A stretch of DNA of 52,177 nt, taken from the NCBI GenBank assembly GCA_045105615.1, contig JBGCDS010000011.1, positions 1 through 52,177 of the forward strand, written 5' to 3'. Origin of the DNA: UBA1858 sp045105615 (GTDB taxonomy: Bacteria > Pseudomonadota > Gammaproteobacteria > UBA4575). Shown here one piece after another: positions 35,359 through 44,346 of the stretch (the first letter of the stretch is position 1; every line of letters starts with the position of its first letter). The notes beneath the pieces are model-generated. The model saw nothing but the letters and a program-made list of their open reading frames with translations. It was not told the origin of the DNA and made no database searches. Made by a program: the position numbers and the translations under genes.

Positions 35359-36162
35359 GTGGATAAAATAACAAAAGCATTAGATCTTACGAGAGAAAAT
35401 CGAAATAAAAAGGCGCCTGTATTATCGGGCGTAATCAGAGATAGTGTTAATCCTTTATCTCGACTAAATATTGATGAAATCAAAACATTCAAACCAAATG
35501 CACTAACGTTAGAGAAGAATAGAATACTCAATAGCGCTAGTCGTGAAGAAATGATTCAGCCTTATAAGGTATTGCGAACACGGTTAATGCATCTTATGCA
35601 TGAAAAGGATTGGCGAACTATAGCAGTGATTAGTCCTACTAAAGATGATGGTAAGTCTACTGTAGCTATAAATCTGGCAATCAGTATTGGTAATAGTCGA
35701 AAATCAAATGCTGTGCTACTTGATTTGGATTTGTTAACACCATCTATTCATACTTATTACGGTTATGACGCTGAAGTTGGTTTAGATGAATACTTTGAGA
35801 AAGATAGGTCGTTGTCAGATATTCTTGTATCACCAAATATGGAAGGTCTTGCGATTGCACCATCAATTAAGCCATTGCATGACTCTTCTGAATATTTATC
35901 TACTACTAAAGGTGCTGATTTAATCAAAGAAGCAAGCGCTGTTTATGATGATTCTGTTGTAATAGTTGATCTGCCACCGATTCTTGTTAGTGATGATGCA
36001 ATATCATTCCTGCCACATATAGATGCTGTTTTATTGGTTGTCAGAGAAGGACAAACTAATAAATTAGATTTGCAACGAGCTCAAGAAATGCTAGTGGGTG
36101 TAAATATTGCTGGGGTTGTTATTAATGACTCTTTAGAACCAGCAACTTTAGGCTACTACTAA
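35359..36162 (+). CDS. CpsD/CapB-like tyrosine-protein kinase of the EPS operon
   Basis: This is a cytoplasmic BY-kinase-like P-loop protein. Walker A is SPTKDDGKSTVAINLA, Walker A' is LLDLDLLTP, and Walker B is VVIVDLPPILVSDD. It ends in a short tyrosine pair (GYY), poorer than the usual Tyr cluster. The GTG start at 35359 is the only good one. The N-terminus MDKITKALDLTREN resembles the amphipathic tag of GspB/GspE. It pairs with the Wzz-like protein upstream. Autophosphorylation is expected from family knowledge, not shown here. Confidence 0.85.
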   Translation: MDKITKALDLTRENRNKKAPVLSGVIRDSVNPLSRLNIDEIKTFKPNALTLEKNRILNSASREEMIQPYKVLRTRLMHLMHEKDWRTIAVISPTKDDGKSTVAINLAISIGNSRKSNAVLLDLDLLTPSIHTYYGYDAEVGLDEYFEKDRSLSDILVSPNMEGLAIAPSIKPLHDSSEYLSTTKGADLIKEASAVYDDSVVIVDLPPILVSDDAISFLPHIDAVLLVVREGQTNKLDLQRAQEMLVGVNIAGVVINDSLEPATLGYY

Positions 36163-36193
36163 TTAGCTAATTGAATAGTGAAATATAGCTGTT

Positions 36194-37015
36194 ATGTATA
36201 AAGACCATTTTGGGCTAAAAGAAAAGCCTTTTTCCTTATCGCCTGATCCTGAGTTTTTATACTTTACGAGCAGTCATCGATTAGCCATGACGATGCTTGA
36301 GTATGGCATACAAAATGAATCTGGTTTTACTCTGATTAGTGGCGATGTGGGCTGTGGGAAAACCACATTAATAAGATATCTGCTACGTAACTTAGATGAT
36401 AGTCATAAGGTTGGCTTGATTAGTAATACGCATGAATCTTTTGGTGATTTGATCGATTTAGTACTATTAGCATTTGATCTAAATTATAAAGATAAGTCAA
36501 ATATTGAGAAATATCATACTTTTGAGAATTTTTTATTACAGCAATATGCCTTGGGTAAAAGTACAGTGCTAATTGTAGATGAAGCGCAAAATCTTAATCC
36601 ACGCATGTTGGAAGAGCTTAGAATAATTTCTAATATCAATTCAGAAAAAGATCAGGTGTTTCAAATTGTTTTATCTGGTCAACCGGAAATTAGGGAGACG
36701 CTTAGGATGCCTGAATTAAAACAGTTTGCTCAAAGAATATCATCGGACTTTCATCTTAAGCCATTAACCTTAGAACAGCTGACTGACTATGTTAAATATC
36801 GGTTGAAAGTGGCGGGTGCAGATCGAATTCTATTTACCGAGAAAGCGATACGCATGGTGTTTAATTTCAGTAAAGGTGTCCCTAGAGTGGCGAATACATT
36901 TTGTGATCTAGCACTTGTGTATGCCTTTGCCGATGGACTTAATACAGTTGATTGGAAAACAGTTATGAGTGTAGCTATTGATAAGAAGAATAGTGGTGCA
37001 ATTGGTATTCTATAG
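36194..37015 (+). CDS. ExeA-type ATPase of the exosortase/EPS locus
   Basis: This is a GspA/ExeA-like AAA ATPase without a membrane segment or peptidoglycan-binding domain (273 residues). It opens with MYKDHFGLKEKPFSLSPDPEF and has Walker A GDVGCGKTT and Walker B TVLIVDEAQNLN. It matches the ATPase family regularly found in exosortase-linked EPS operons (TIGR03015 type). It is a clear relative of the longer ATPase at 198. Its role in EPS assembly is not established. Confidence 0.88.
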   Translation: MYKDHFGLKEKPFSLSPDPEFLYFTSSHRLAMTMLEYGIQNESGFTLISGDVGCGKTTLIRYLLRNLDDSHKVGLISNTHESFGDLIDLVLLAFDLNYKDKSNIEKYHTFENFLLQQYALGKSTVLIVDEAQNLNPRMLEELRIISNINSEKDQVFQIVLSGQPEIRETLRMPELKQFAQRISSDFHLKPLTLEQLTDYVKYRLKVAGADRILFTEKAIRMVFNFSKGVPRVANTFCDLALVYAFADGLNTVDWKTVMSVAIDKKNSGAIGIL

Positions 37016-37031
37016 GGGCAAATGTAATTAA

Positions 37032-38627
37032 ATGGACAGGTCAGAAAAAATTGTCAATAGTAACCAAACTATCGTATGGAAGTTTTCGCTGATATACATT
37101 GGATTGATTGTTATCTCGTTTGTATTTTTATACTTACTCTTTAAAGAAGGTATATTGCATGCTATTCAAAAATGGGATTCTCCTGAATATAGTCATGCAT
37201 ATTTAATTCCATTTATTTCATTATTTATAGTCTGGCAGAAAAATTCAGAAATCATTAAAGATAAATTTAATGGTTCGTGGCTTGGTTTAGTTATTATGTT
37301 GCTGGGCCTATGCTTTTGGTTTCTTGGTGAAGTCAGTACCCTTTACGTTATTATTAAATACTCATTACTGGTTGTATTATTTGGACTAGTATTGTCTATA
37401 TCTGGGACTAAAAGAATTCACTACTTTATAGTACCGATATTTCTGTTGTTCTTTACTATCCCTCTACCGAATTTCATTTATAACAATCTGTCTGCTTATT
37501 TGCAGCTCATATCTTCCACGGTTGGTGTTGAAGTCATTAGGTTATTTGGAATCAGTGTTTATCTAGAAGGTAATGTAATTGACCTTGGGAACTATAAGTT
37601 ACAGGTAGTAGAAGCCTGTAATGGCTTAAGGTATTTATTTCCATTGGTGACACTGGGAGTAATTGCAGCCTATTTCTATAAAGATAGTTTCTGGAAGAAA
37701 TGTGTAGTAGTGGCTTCTACTTTACCTATCACTATTTTAATGAATAGTATCCGTATTGGCATTATTGGTGTTTTAGTTGAATACTGGGGAATAGCCATGG
37801 CAGAAGGGTTTCTGCATGACTTTGAAGGATGGATTATCTTTATGGTCTGCTTTGCTATTTTACTTGTTGAGATGTGGTTGTTAACTAAGTTAACTTCTGG
37901 TCGGTCTTTAGGGGATGTATTAAGCGTTGATATGCCTGCTAAGATAGATATGTCTAATTTCACTAGTGTTGAACGAAATATACCTAAGCCATTTTATATC
38001 TCCGTATTAATATTATTGCTAGTGTTAGTGTCACAGTTTGTATTGCCCGAAAGACAAGAGAATGTGCCTGATCGACATGAATTTATAGATTTTCCAGTTG
38101 AAATATCTGCATGGCAGAGCACCCGAAAAGCGATGGAATCTAAGTTCATCGAAGCACTTAAATTCAAAGATTACTTGCTTGCAAATTATATTAGCGATGA
38201 AGGCGCACTAGAATTATATATTGCTTATTATGATTCACAACGCAAAGGCGAGTCAGCACACTCACCACGATCCTGTTTGCCAGGTGCTGGATGGAAAATT
38301 ACAGATAGAAGCCAAGTAGCCATTAATTATAAAGATAGTACTAATAATATTGCGCAGATGTCAGTTAGCCGTATGTTGGTACAGCAGGGTGATAATAAAT
38401 TCTTAATGTACTACTGGTTTAAGCAACGTGATCGCCATATAACAAATGAATATATGGTGAAATGGTATCTGTTCTGGGATGGTGTAACAAGAAATAGAAC
38501 TGATGGTGCGTTAATAAGAGTTATGTATCCTATTTCTCAGCAACAAGATGTGCAATCAGCCGATCAGATAGTGCAGTCATTTCTGCACGATACACTGCCT
38601 ATATTGCCTCAGTATGTTCCTGACTAA
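37032..38627 (+). CDS. Exosortase fused to EpsI domain (XrtD-like)
   Basis: This is a transpeptidase-like membrane enzyme that cleaves sorting signals of surface proteins. About eight membrane segments carry the catalytic set Cys196 (EACNGLRYLFPL), Arg241 (NSIRIG) and His262 (FLHDFEGW). A soluble EpsI-type domain follows (about 325-531, with AHSPRSCLPGAGW). The wording around Cys and His is closer to the XrtD (VPLPA-CTERM) type than to XrtA, as far as I recall those families. No protein in this window ends in a recognisable sorting signal, so substrates lie elsewhere. Confidence 0.85.
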   Translation: MDRSEKIVNSNQTIVWKFSLIYIGLIVISFVFLYLLFKEGILHAIQKWDSPEYSHAYLIPFISLFIVWQKNSEIIKDKFNGSWLGLVIMLLGLCFWFLGEVSTLYVIIKYSLLVVLFGLVLSISGTKRIHYFIVPIFLLFFTIPLPNFIYNNLSAYLQLISSTVGVEVIRLFGISVYLEGNVIDLGNYKLQVVEACNGLRYLFPLVTLGVIAAYFYKDSFWKKCVVVASTLPITILMNSIRIGIIGVLVEYWGIAMAEGFLHDFEGWIIFMVCFAILLVEMWLLTKLTSGRSLGDVLSVDMPAKIDMSNFTSVERNIPKPFYISVLILLLVLVSQFVLPERQENVPDRHEFIDFPVEISAWQSTRKAMESKFIEALKFKDYLLANYISDEGALELYIAYYDSQRKGESAHSPRSCLPGAGWKITDRSQVAINYKDSTNNIAQMSVSRMLVQQGDNKFLMYYWFKQRDRHITNEYMVKWYLFWDGVTRNRTDGALIRVMYPISQQQDVQSADQIVQSFLHDTLPILPQYVPD

Positions 38628-38646
38628 TCTTTGCTGAGAGATATAT

Positions 38647-40266
38647 ATGCTGTTCTATACAATATTTCTGGTCGCTATGTTTACTGCGATAGTGCTTATT
38701 CCACCATTAACCTATGTGTATCGAAAATTAGATATTGTAGATTTGCCATCAGCAAGAAAGGTGCATACTAAGCCTATTCCTAGGGTGGGTGGTGTTGCGA
38801 TTGTTATTGCTACCGTTATCCCAATTATCGGCTGGATGCAGTTAGATGCTCGAATGCTAGGCATGTTAACTGGTATTGCGATACTGTTTGTTTTAGGTGT
38901 AGTAGATGATGCAAAAAATCTTTCCTATAAGATAAAATTTCTAGTACAAATTGTTTCTATATCCTTAGTCTTTGGATACGGCTTCATAGATTTGCAGTCT
39001 GCACATTTCGTGGTGAAGGAGTTGTTGCCTAGTCTATTTTTGTTGAGTGCCTATTTTTTATTTATTTTAGGTGTGACAAATGCTATCAATTTATCTGATG
39101 GCCTGGATGGGTTGGCAGGTGGTGAGGCATTACTCTCATTTAGTATTATTGGATTGTTAGCATATGAGTCTAATAATATAACGATTATTCTTATTGTATT
39201 GGCAATAGTTGGTGCTGTGTTTGGTTTTCTGCGTTTCAATACCTATCCAGCAAAAATTTTCATGGGTGATACTGGGAGCCTGTTTTTAGGGTTTATTCTG
39301 GGGTTACTTAGTGTTGCGTTAACTTATCGTGCAGATAATGCCTACGCAAAAGTATTACCATTGTTGCTAGTTGGTCTGCCCGTGCTAGATACTTTAATGG
39401 TGATGATTATAAGGCTATATCACCGCAAGTCCCCATTTAACGCTGATCGAAATCATTTGCATCATCGACTGCTAGATCACGGATTTGAGCACTATCAAAG
39501 CGTGTTAATTATTTATCTTATACAGAGTATGTTTGTACTAACAGCATATTTTATGCGTTACGATACTGAGATAAATGTTCTTTTAGCGTTCTTTTGCATT
39601 TCTACATTAGCGATTCTATTAAGCTATGTGACAAGGCAGAAAAAAAATACAGTAGCGATAGAGAAAATTTTATTAAAGAAAATAACATCATTTTTCAAGG
39701 TTATAGTTAACGCAAATACTGAGAAATTGTTTGTGATGCTAGGCGCGTTATTGTTATTTTATGCTTTAACCGCTTCTGTCAGTATAGAAAAATTTCATAC
39801 AGATATATTAATCCTGCTTTTAGTTATTAGTGCAGTGGGTATAGGTGGCCTGATGCTGCTTAGGAAGAAACCATGCCATTGGATAGAGAGAGTCGCCATT
39901 CATATTATGATTGTGTTATCTATCTATTTTGGTGCAGGTGCTAAACAGGAGAGTATGTTGGGCACCATCCAACTTAGTGCGCTTCTGATCTGTGTAGGAA
40001 TTATTGTGATACTTTTCGCCGGTGATGGACGCAAGAAATTTGTTGGTTCACCATTGGACTTCTTATTGATAGCTACTGCCATAGTGATACCTAATTTGCC
40101 TAATTCTCCAATTGCGGATCATGGTCTAAGTGTTTTGATAATGAAGTTAATTATTCTGTTTTATTGTGTAGAGTATATTTTGTTTAATGTGGTTAAGAAT
40201 TGGTGGGTAATTCGTTCAAGCTTGATTATTAGTGCTTTCTTACCGATTACACTAAATTACTTATAG
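38647..40266 (+). CDS. Polyprenyl-phosphate sugar-1-phosphate transferase (WecA/MraY-like)
   Basis: This is a polytopic membrane enzyme that starts EPS repeat synthesis on undecaprenyl phosphate. The family motifs are present: HTKPIPRVGG, VVDDAKNLSYKIKF, NAINLSDGLDGLAGG, IFMGDTGSLFLGF and NHLHHRLLDHGF. The C-terminal 200 residues add five or so more membrane segments beyond the core of about 340 residues, so the protein is unusually long (539). The sugar is not predictable. Confidence 0.88.
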   Translation: MLFYTIFLVAMFTAIVLIPPLTYVYRKLDIVDLPSARKVHTKPIPRVGGVAIVIATVIPIIGWMQLDARMLGMLTGIAILFVLGVVDDAKNLSYKIKFLVQIVSISLVFGYGFIDLQSAHFVVKELLPSLFLLSAYFLFILGVTNAINLSDGLDGLAGGEALLSFSIIGLLAYESNNITIILIVLAIVGAVFGFLRFNTYPAKIFMGDTGSLFLGFILGLLSVALTYRADNAYAKVLPLLLVGLPVLDTLMVMIIRLYHRKSPFNADRNHLHHRLLDHGFEHYQSVLIIYLIQSMFVLTAYFMRYDTEINVLLAFFCISTLAILLSYVTRQKKNTVAIEKILLKKITSFFKVIVNANTEKLFVMLGALLLFYALTASVSIEKFHTDILILLLVISAVGIGGLMLLRKKPCHWIERVAIHIMIVLSIYFGAGAKQESMLGTIQLSALLICVGIIVILFAGDGRKKFVGSPLDFLLIATAIVIPNLPNSPIADHGLSVLIMKLIILFYCVEYILFNVVKNWWVIRSSLIISAFLPITLNYL

Positions 40267-40311
40267 TTAAAAGTTATATGTTTATTTTCAGTGTTACTGA
40301 AGGAGATTGTT

Positions 40312-42693
40312 GTGAATAAGTTATTTCTTGTTTTTATCTGTGTCATCTTAGTCATTAGTGCTTGTGGTGGGGCTGAATCTAGAAAAGAAAAATACCTTCA
40401 AAGTGGTAATGAACACTATTTTCAAGATGACTGTAAAAAAGCTAAGTTAGATTATAAGAATGCACTGCAAATTGACCCTAAGAGTGTCGATGGGCTTGTT
40501 GGGCTTGCGAGATGTATGCTGGAAGATAAAGAATGGAGAAAAGCGTATCAATTATTACTTGGTGCGCTTGAGCAGGATCCTGATTCAGTGGAAGCCAAGT
40601 TGGATTTATCGAAGATATATTTGATATCTGGTGAAAATGATAAGTCATATCAGTTGATCGAAGAGACGCTGTTGACCGATCCTGAAAATGCAACTGCGGT
40701 AGCATTGCGTGGTATTTTTCATCTTAAAAATAATACATTTGTAGCAGCTAGAACTGACTCAACAAAAGCTATTAGTTTGGATGCTGATAATCTTTCCGCA
40801 ATCACTTTGCTTGCGTCATTGAATGTAAGAGATGGAAAAACTGAGGATGCTATTCAATATATTAATAGTATCGTTTCTGCAAATAAAATTAATCAAAGAA
40901 AGAAGAAAGAACTTCAGGTGATTTTAATTGCTTTATATGGCCAGCATAAAGACATAGATGGAGCTATTAATGTTTATAAGAATTTAATTTCGCAATATCC
41001 TGACAATAATAATTATATATATAGACTAGCTGCGATATATGCTAATAACTCGCAGTTAAGTGAGGCTGAAAAAATATTACTTACTAAAGTTGATGCTGAT
41101 GATAGTGATAGTCAGTTAGCCTATATTTCATTTCTAGATAGATATAAAACTTCTGATGAAGCGACTAGAAAATTAGAAGAGTTTAGTGCTGAGACTGAAA
41201 ACAGTGGAAAATTACAGTTGGCATTAGGTAAACGTTATCTGGCTAATAATGATGTTGAAAAAGCGAAATTGCTGTTTTCACAATTAGCTGATGATGTATC
41301 TTCTGTAGAGTATATTGAAGCTAAAAACGAATTAGCTTTTTTACAGTTGAAAGAGAATAACCCTGCAGCAGCATTAGATCTAGTTCAGCAGGTATTGTCT
41401 GATCAGCCTAATAATCTTAGAGCGCTGGTATTGCGAGGAACTTTGGCAATATCCCAGCGTGATGCACCACAGGCTGTCTCTGATTTTAGAACGGTCTTAC
41501 GAGATCAGCCTAATAATACCTTTGCAATAAGACAACTTGCTACTGCATATATTCTGAATGATCAAGAGGACTTGGCTAAGGAATTGCTTCAGAAAGCTGT
41601 AGATATTGATAATAATGATAAGGGCTTGAGCTTGCTTTATGCGCGGCTGCAAGGTAAAGATAATGAATTTGAGTCAGCGATAGACACTGTTAATGACCTT
41701 TTAGCTTCTAATAAAGAAGATTTAGAAACTATCAAAACATTATTTGATTTGCAAATTGCGAATAAAGATTATGTCGGTGCTAAAGAAACAGCTGAGGCTA
41801 TGAAGGCTTCACTGCAAGATAATCCTCTTGGCTATTATTTGTCTGGAGTGCTGCTGCAGAATGAAAATAATAATTTAGCAGCAGAGCAAGAATTTATCAC
41901 AGCATTGGAAAAACAGCCCAGAGCTAATGAGCCGCTATCCGGTCTGGTTAGATTATATTTATCCGAGGATAAACAGGATAAGGCTATTGATTTATTAAAA
42001 GGCATTATCCAGAAGGATCCACAATATTTGGTTCCTTATAATCTTTTAGGTGAAGTTGGTATTACAGCTGAAGACTATGATCTCGCCATTAATAGTTTTA
42101 ACTCAGCTATTAAGATTAATGACAAATGGTGGGTGCCTTATCGTGGTCTATCTTTAGTTTACACAGCGCAAGGAAATAAAGATAAGTCTATACAAATTCT
42201 TCAACGGGGCTTTGATAAAGGTGTGGGTGTAGAGCGATTGGGCTTAGAATTAGCGATAGCGCAATATCGATTGGGCCAGAGAAATGATTCTATAAATACC
42301 TATGAAAAAATTATTACCGATGTGCCTAATTCTGTATTGTCAAAAAATAATTTATCAATGATTTTAGTCGATGAGTATGCAGATGATAAGGAAATTAACA
42401 AAGCGCTGACTTATGTTGCTGACTTGGAAGATATTGAAGAAGCAGCTTCTTTAGACACTGTTGGGTGGGTTAATTATAGAGCAGGAAAAATTTCTAAAGC
42501 AATTAAGATTTTAGAAAGGGCGGTTACCTTGGCTCCAGATGCAGCAGAGTTACATTACCATTTAGGTATGGCTTACGCTGCTGCTGTAGATCTTGAAAAA
42601 GCTAAGCAGCATTTAAAAATAGCAGCAGAATCAAACCAAAGCTATACAGGCAAAGAATTGGCAAAAGCTAAGCTTTCTGAGATAACACTCTAA
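40312..42693 (+). CDS. PrsT-like TPR lipoprotein of the EPS operon
   Basis: A lipoprotein signal ends VISAC (Cys about residue 18) and is followed by a long array of tetratricopeptide repeats up to residue about 790. The layout and size match PrsT-type proteins of exosortase/EPS operons. The GTG at 40312 has AAGGAGA six bases upstream and is preferred to the GTG at 40291. It is the last gene of the operon. Its stop codon overlaps the stop codon of the soxK-like gene on the other strand. Confidence 0.87.
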   Translation: MNKLFLVFICVILVISACGGAESRKEKYLQSGNEHYFQDDCKKAKLDYKNALQIDPKSVDGLVGLARCMLEDKEWRKAYQLLLGALEQDPDSVEAKLDLSKIYLISGENDKSYQLIEETLLTDPENATAVALRGIFHLKNNTFVAARTDSTKAISLDADNLSAITLLASLNVRDGKTEDAIQYINSIVSANKINQRKKKELQVILIALYGQHKDIDGAINVYKNLISQYPDNNNYIYRLAAIYANNSQLSEAEKILLTKVDADDSDSQLAYISFLDRYKTSDEATRKLEEFSAETENSGKLQLALGKRYLANNDVEKAKLLFSQLADDVSSVEYIEAKNELAFLQLKENNPAAALDLVQQVLSDQPNNLRALVLRGTLAISQRDAPQAVSDFRTVLRDQPNNTFAIRQLATAYILNDQEDLAKELLQKAVDIDNNDKGLSLLYARLQGKDNEFESAIDTVNDLLASNKEDLETIKTLFDLQIANKDYVGAKETAEAMKASLQDNPLGYYLSGVLLQNENNNLAAEQEFITALEKQPRANEPLSGLVRLYLSEDKQDKAIDLLKGIIQKDPQYLVPYNLLGEVGITAEDYDLAINSFNSAIKINDKWWVPYRGLSLVYTAQGNKDKSIQILQRGFDKGVGVERLGLELAIAQYRLGQRNDSINTYEKIITDVPNSVLSKNNLSMILVDEYADDKEINKALTYVADLEDIEEAASLDTVGWVNYRAGKISKAIKILERAVTLAPDAAELHYHLGMAYAAAVDLEKAKQHLKIAAESNQSYTGKELAKAKLSEITL

Positions 42694-43019
42694 TGTTGTA
42701 GATAACTCGGTATTAGCTTGTTTATATCTGTTTGTTCTAGAGCCTGTTGAATGCCTAATTTTGCTTGGAATTCTGCTTCAATGATTGCTTCCTTGGCTAT
42801 GGTGTAATTCTCGATGTCTACATATTTTTTTGCTGAATCGGATAAATTTTTAGTTTCACGCCATAAGCTATTTGTATTCTTTGCTTGGTCTATTAACAGG
42901 TTGATAGTGTTAATGCGTATGATTAATTCCTTAAATTCAGTTTGGTCACTATGTGCGGGTAACATGCTCGCTAGTAATATAACAATTAATACTGTTGCAA
43001 TATAAATATTTTTAACCAT
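42690..43019 (-). CDS. soxK: SoxXA-binding protein (SoxK-like)
   Basis: This is a small periplasmic protein with a signal peptide (about 1-24). The Ala/Glu-rich helical region SLWRETKNLSDSAKKYVD...IKEAIIEAEFQAKLGIQQAL (split here) resembles the SAXB/SoxK partner that raises SoxXA activity. It sits directly downstream of soxA (2 bases apart), as in other sox clusters. The evidence is length, helical pattern and context; no catalytic residues are expected. Confidence 0.7.
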   Translation of the reverse strand: MVKNIYIATVLIVILLASMLPAHSDQTEFKELIIRINTINLLIDQAKNTNSLWRETKNLSDSAKKYVDIENYTIAKEAIIEAEFQAKLGIQQALEQTDINKLIPSYLQH

Positions 43020-43021
43020 TA

Positions 43022-43861
43022 TTATCTTCTCACCGCAGGTCCATTAATAGGTAAGCCATTGTTCATGTGGGTATGGAAATACTCTAGATTTCTGTAGGTT
43101 TCGCTTTGCGCTTCAAATGGAGCGGCACGCACCTGTTGATTGCAGCCAATATATCTTCTATGCAGTGGTCCTAAGGCACCCCATTTATTCCGATAGGTAG
43201 GCCAGCCAGTTGTTTGTCCGAGTGCAGGTCCAAGAGACTCGGTACGTAGTTTCTTGCCAGCATTATCGAAGTGGCAATGAAAGCAGGCAAAATTCAATTG
43301 ACCGCGACGTGTGAAATAGAATTTCTTTCCTTTCTGATATGCGCTTAATGCTGTTTGATTAGGAATAGAGATGTCTATGGCTTTATCTCTGCTTTTATAC
43401 GCGATGTATGCAACTAAGCTATTCATTTCTAGGCCCATGTAATCTAGCTTGTTAAGTGAGTGTGATTGCCGACATAAATTGATTGCATAGGGTACTGTCA
43501 CGACGGTATTTAACTGATCATTCCATTGCGGGTATAGATGCTTTATTGCAGGACCATTAGGAAAACATTTGCTATAGATAGCGTTATTAGATCTCCAATA
43601 CTCATCGCCATTATCAATGTGCATTTCATAGGGAGGGAATTCTTCTAATGCTTCCCAATTTTCTCTGGCGCTGTTGTCTAGTGCATAAACACCATTAGAG
43701 AAATCTTTAAATGCAACATCAGGAAATTGTTTCTTAAAATAACTTTGTATTAAGTGTAGATCTTTTATATGTTCGGGATCTTCTAGTTCAGCATGGCTAA
43801 TTGTAAATAGATATAAGTTAGCGAAGCATATAATGCTGAATATTTTTAAGAATTTAAACAT
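43022..43861 (-). CDS. soxA: Sulfur oxidation protein SoxA (single heme form)
   Basis: This is the catalytic subunit of SoxXA, which joins thiosulfate to the SoxY cysteine. It has a signal peptide (about 1-24), the heme site CFHCH (193-197), and the active-site Cys240 in RRYIGCNQQVRAAPF. The N-terminal heme site of diheme SoxA is absent; Cys99 and Cys130 are in the right region to form the disulfide that replaces it in single-heme SoxA. It lies 15 bases after soxY, leaving no room for soxZ. Confidence 0.92.
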   Translation of the reverse strand: MFKFLKIFSIICFANLYLFTISHAELEDPEHIKDLHLIQSYFKKQFPDVAFKDFSNGVYALDNSARENWEALEEFPPYEMHIDNGDEYWRSNNAIYSKCFPNGPAIKHLYPQWNDQLNTVVTVPYAINLCRQSHSLNKLDYMGLEMNSLVAYIAYKSRDKAIDISIPNQTALSAYQKGKKFYFTRRGQLNFACFHCHFDNAGKKLRTESLGPALGQTTGWPTYRNKWGALGPLHRRYIGCNQQVRAAPFEAQSETYRNLEYFHTHMNNGLPINGPAVRR

Positions 43862-43876
43862 GTGTTGAGTGCTGTC

Positions 43877-44338
43877 TTATCCGCCACAGCCGCCGATAGT
43901 GACTTTGATGCTTTTTGATGCAGTAAAGTATTTGTTACCAGTAGTAGAAACTAAAGCAATGATATTGGATGACTTAGCCATTTTGACTCGAGTAGATACA
44001 TAGGCTTCAAGTTTAGGGTTGATGTCATAGGAGGATGTTAATGGGCTAGGATTATTGTCTACTAGGATGGAGATATTTTTCACATTGTTGATTGAGGCTT
44101 CGACAGTGACCGGTACTACGGCTCCATTTTCAGCAATTTCTGGTGCTTTGATATGGATAGCATTACTATCTACTAATTCTGCATTATTAGTTAGTGAGCT
44201 AATCAATTTATCCGAATCAGCATGATCGAATAGTTCTTTCTGCCAGTCTGCAAATACACTATGCATACCACTGAACAATGAAAACGTTAATAGACTAGTG
44301 CTTCGTTGTAAAAATGTTCTTTTAGTCGTTTTAAGCAT
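43877..44338 (-). CDS. soxY: Sulfur carrier subunit SoxY
   Basis: This is the periplasmic carrier that holds sulfur intermediates on a C-terminal Cys. The hallmark GGCGG ends the protein (149-153, carrier Cys151). The N-terminus has a Tat-like signal with Lys-Arg instead of Arg-Arg (KRTFLQRS, residues 6-13). SoxY normally works as a heterodimer with SoxZ, which is not encoded here. The gene is 8 bases from soxX and 15 from soxA. Confidence 0.93.
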   Translation of the reverse strand: MLKTTKRTFLQRSTSLLTFSLFSGMHSVFADWQKELFDHADSDKLISSLTNNAELVDSNAIHIKAPEIAENGAVVPVTVEASINNVKNISILVDNNPSPLTSSYDINPKLEAYVSTRVKMAKSSNIIALVSTTGNKYFTASKSIKVTIGGCGG

Positions 44339-44346
44339 GATGATAC

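Noticed and set aside
43862..43876. A hidden soxZ between soxY and soxA
   Set aside because: Only 15 bases lie between the two genes, and neither is long enough to hold a fused SoxZ domain.
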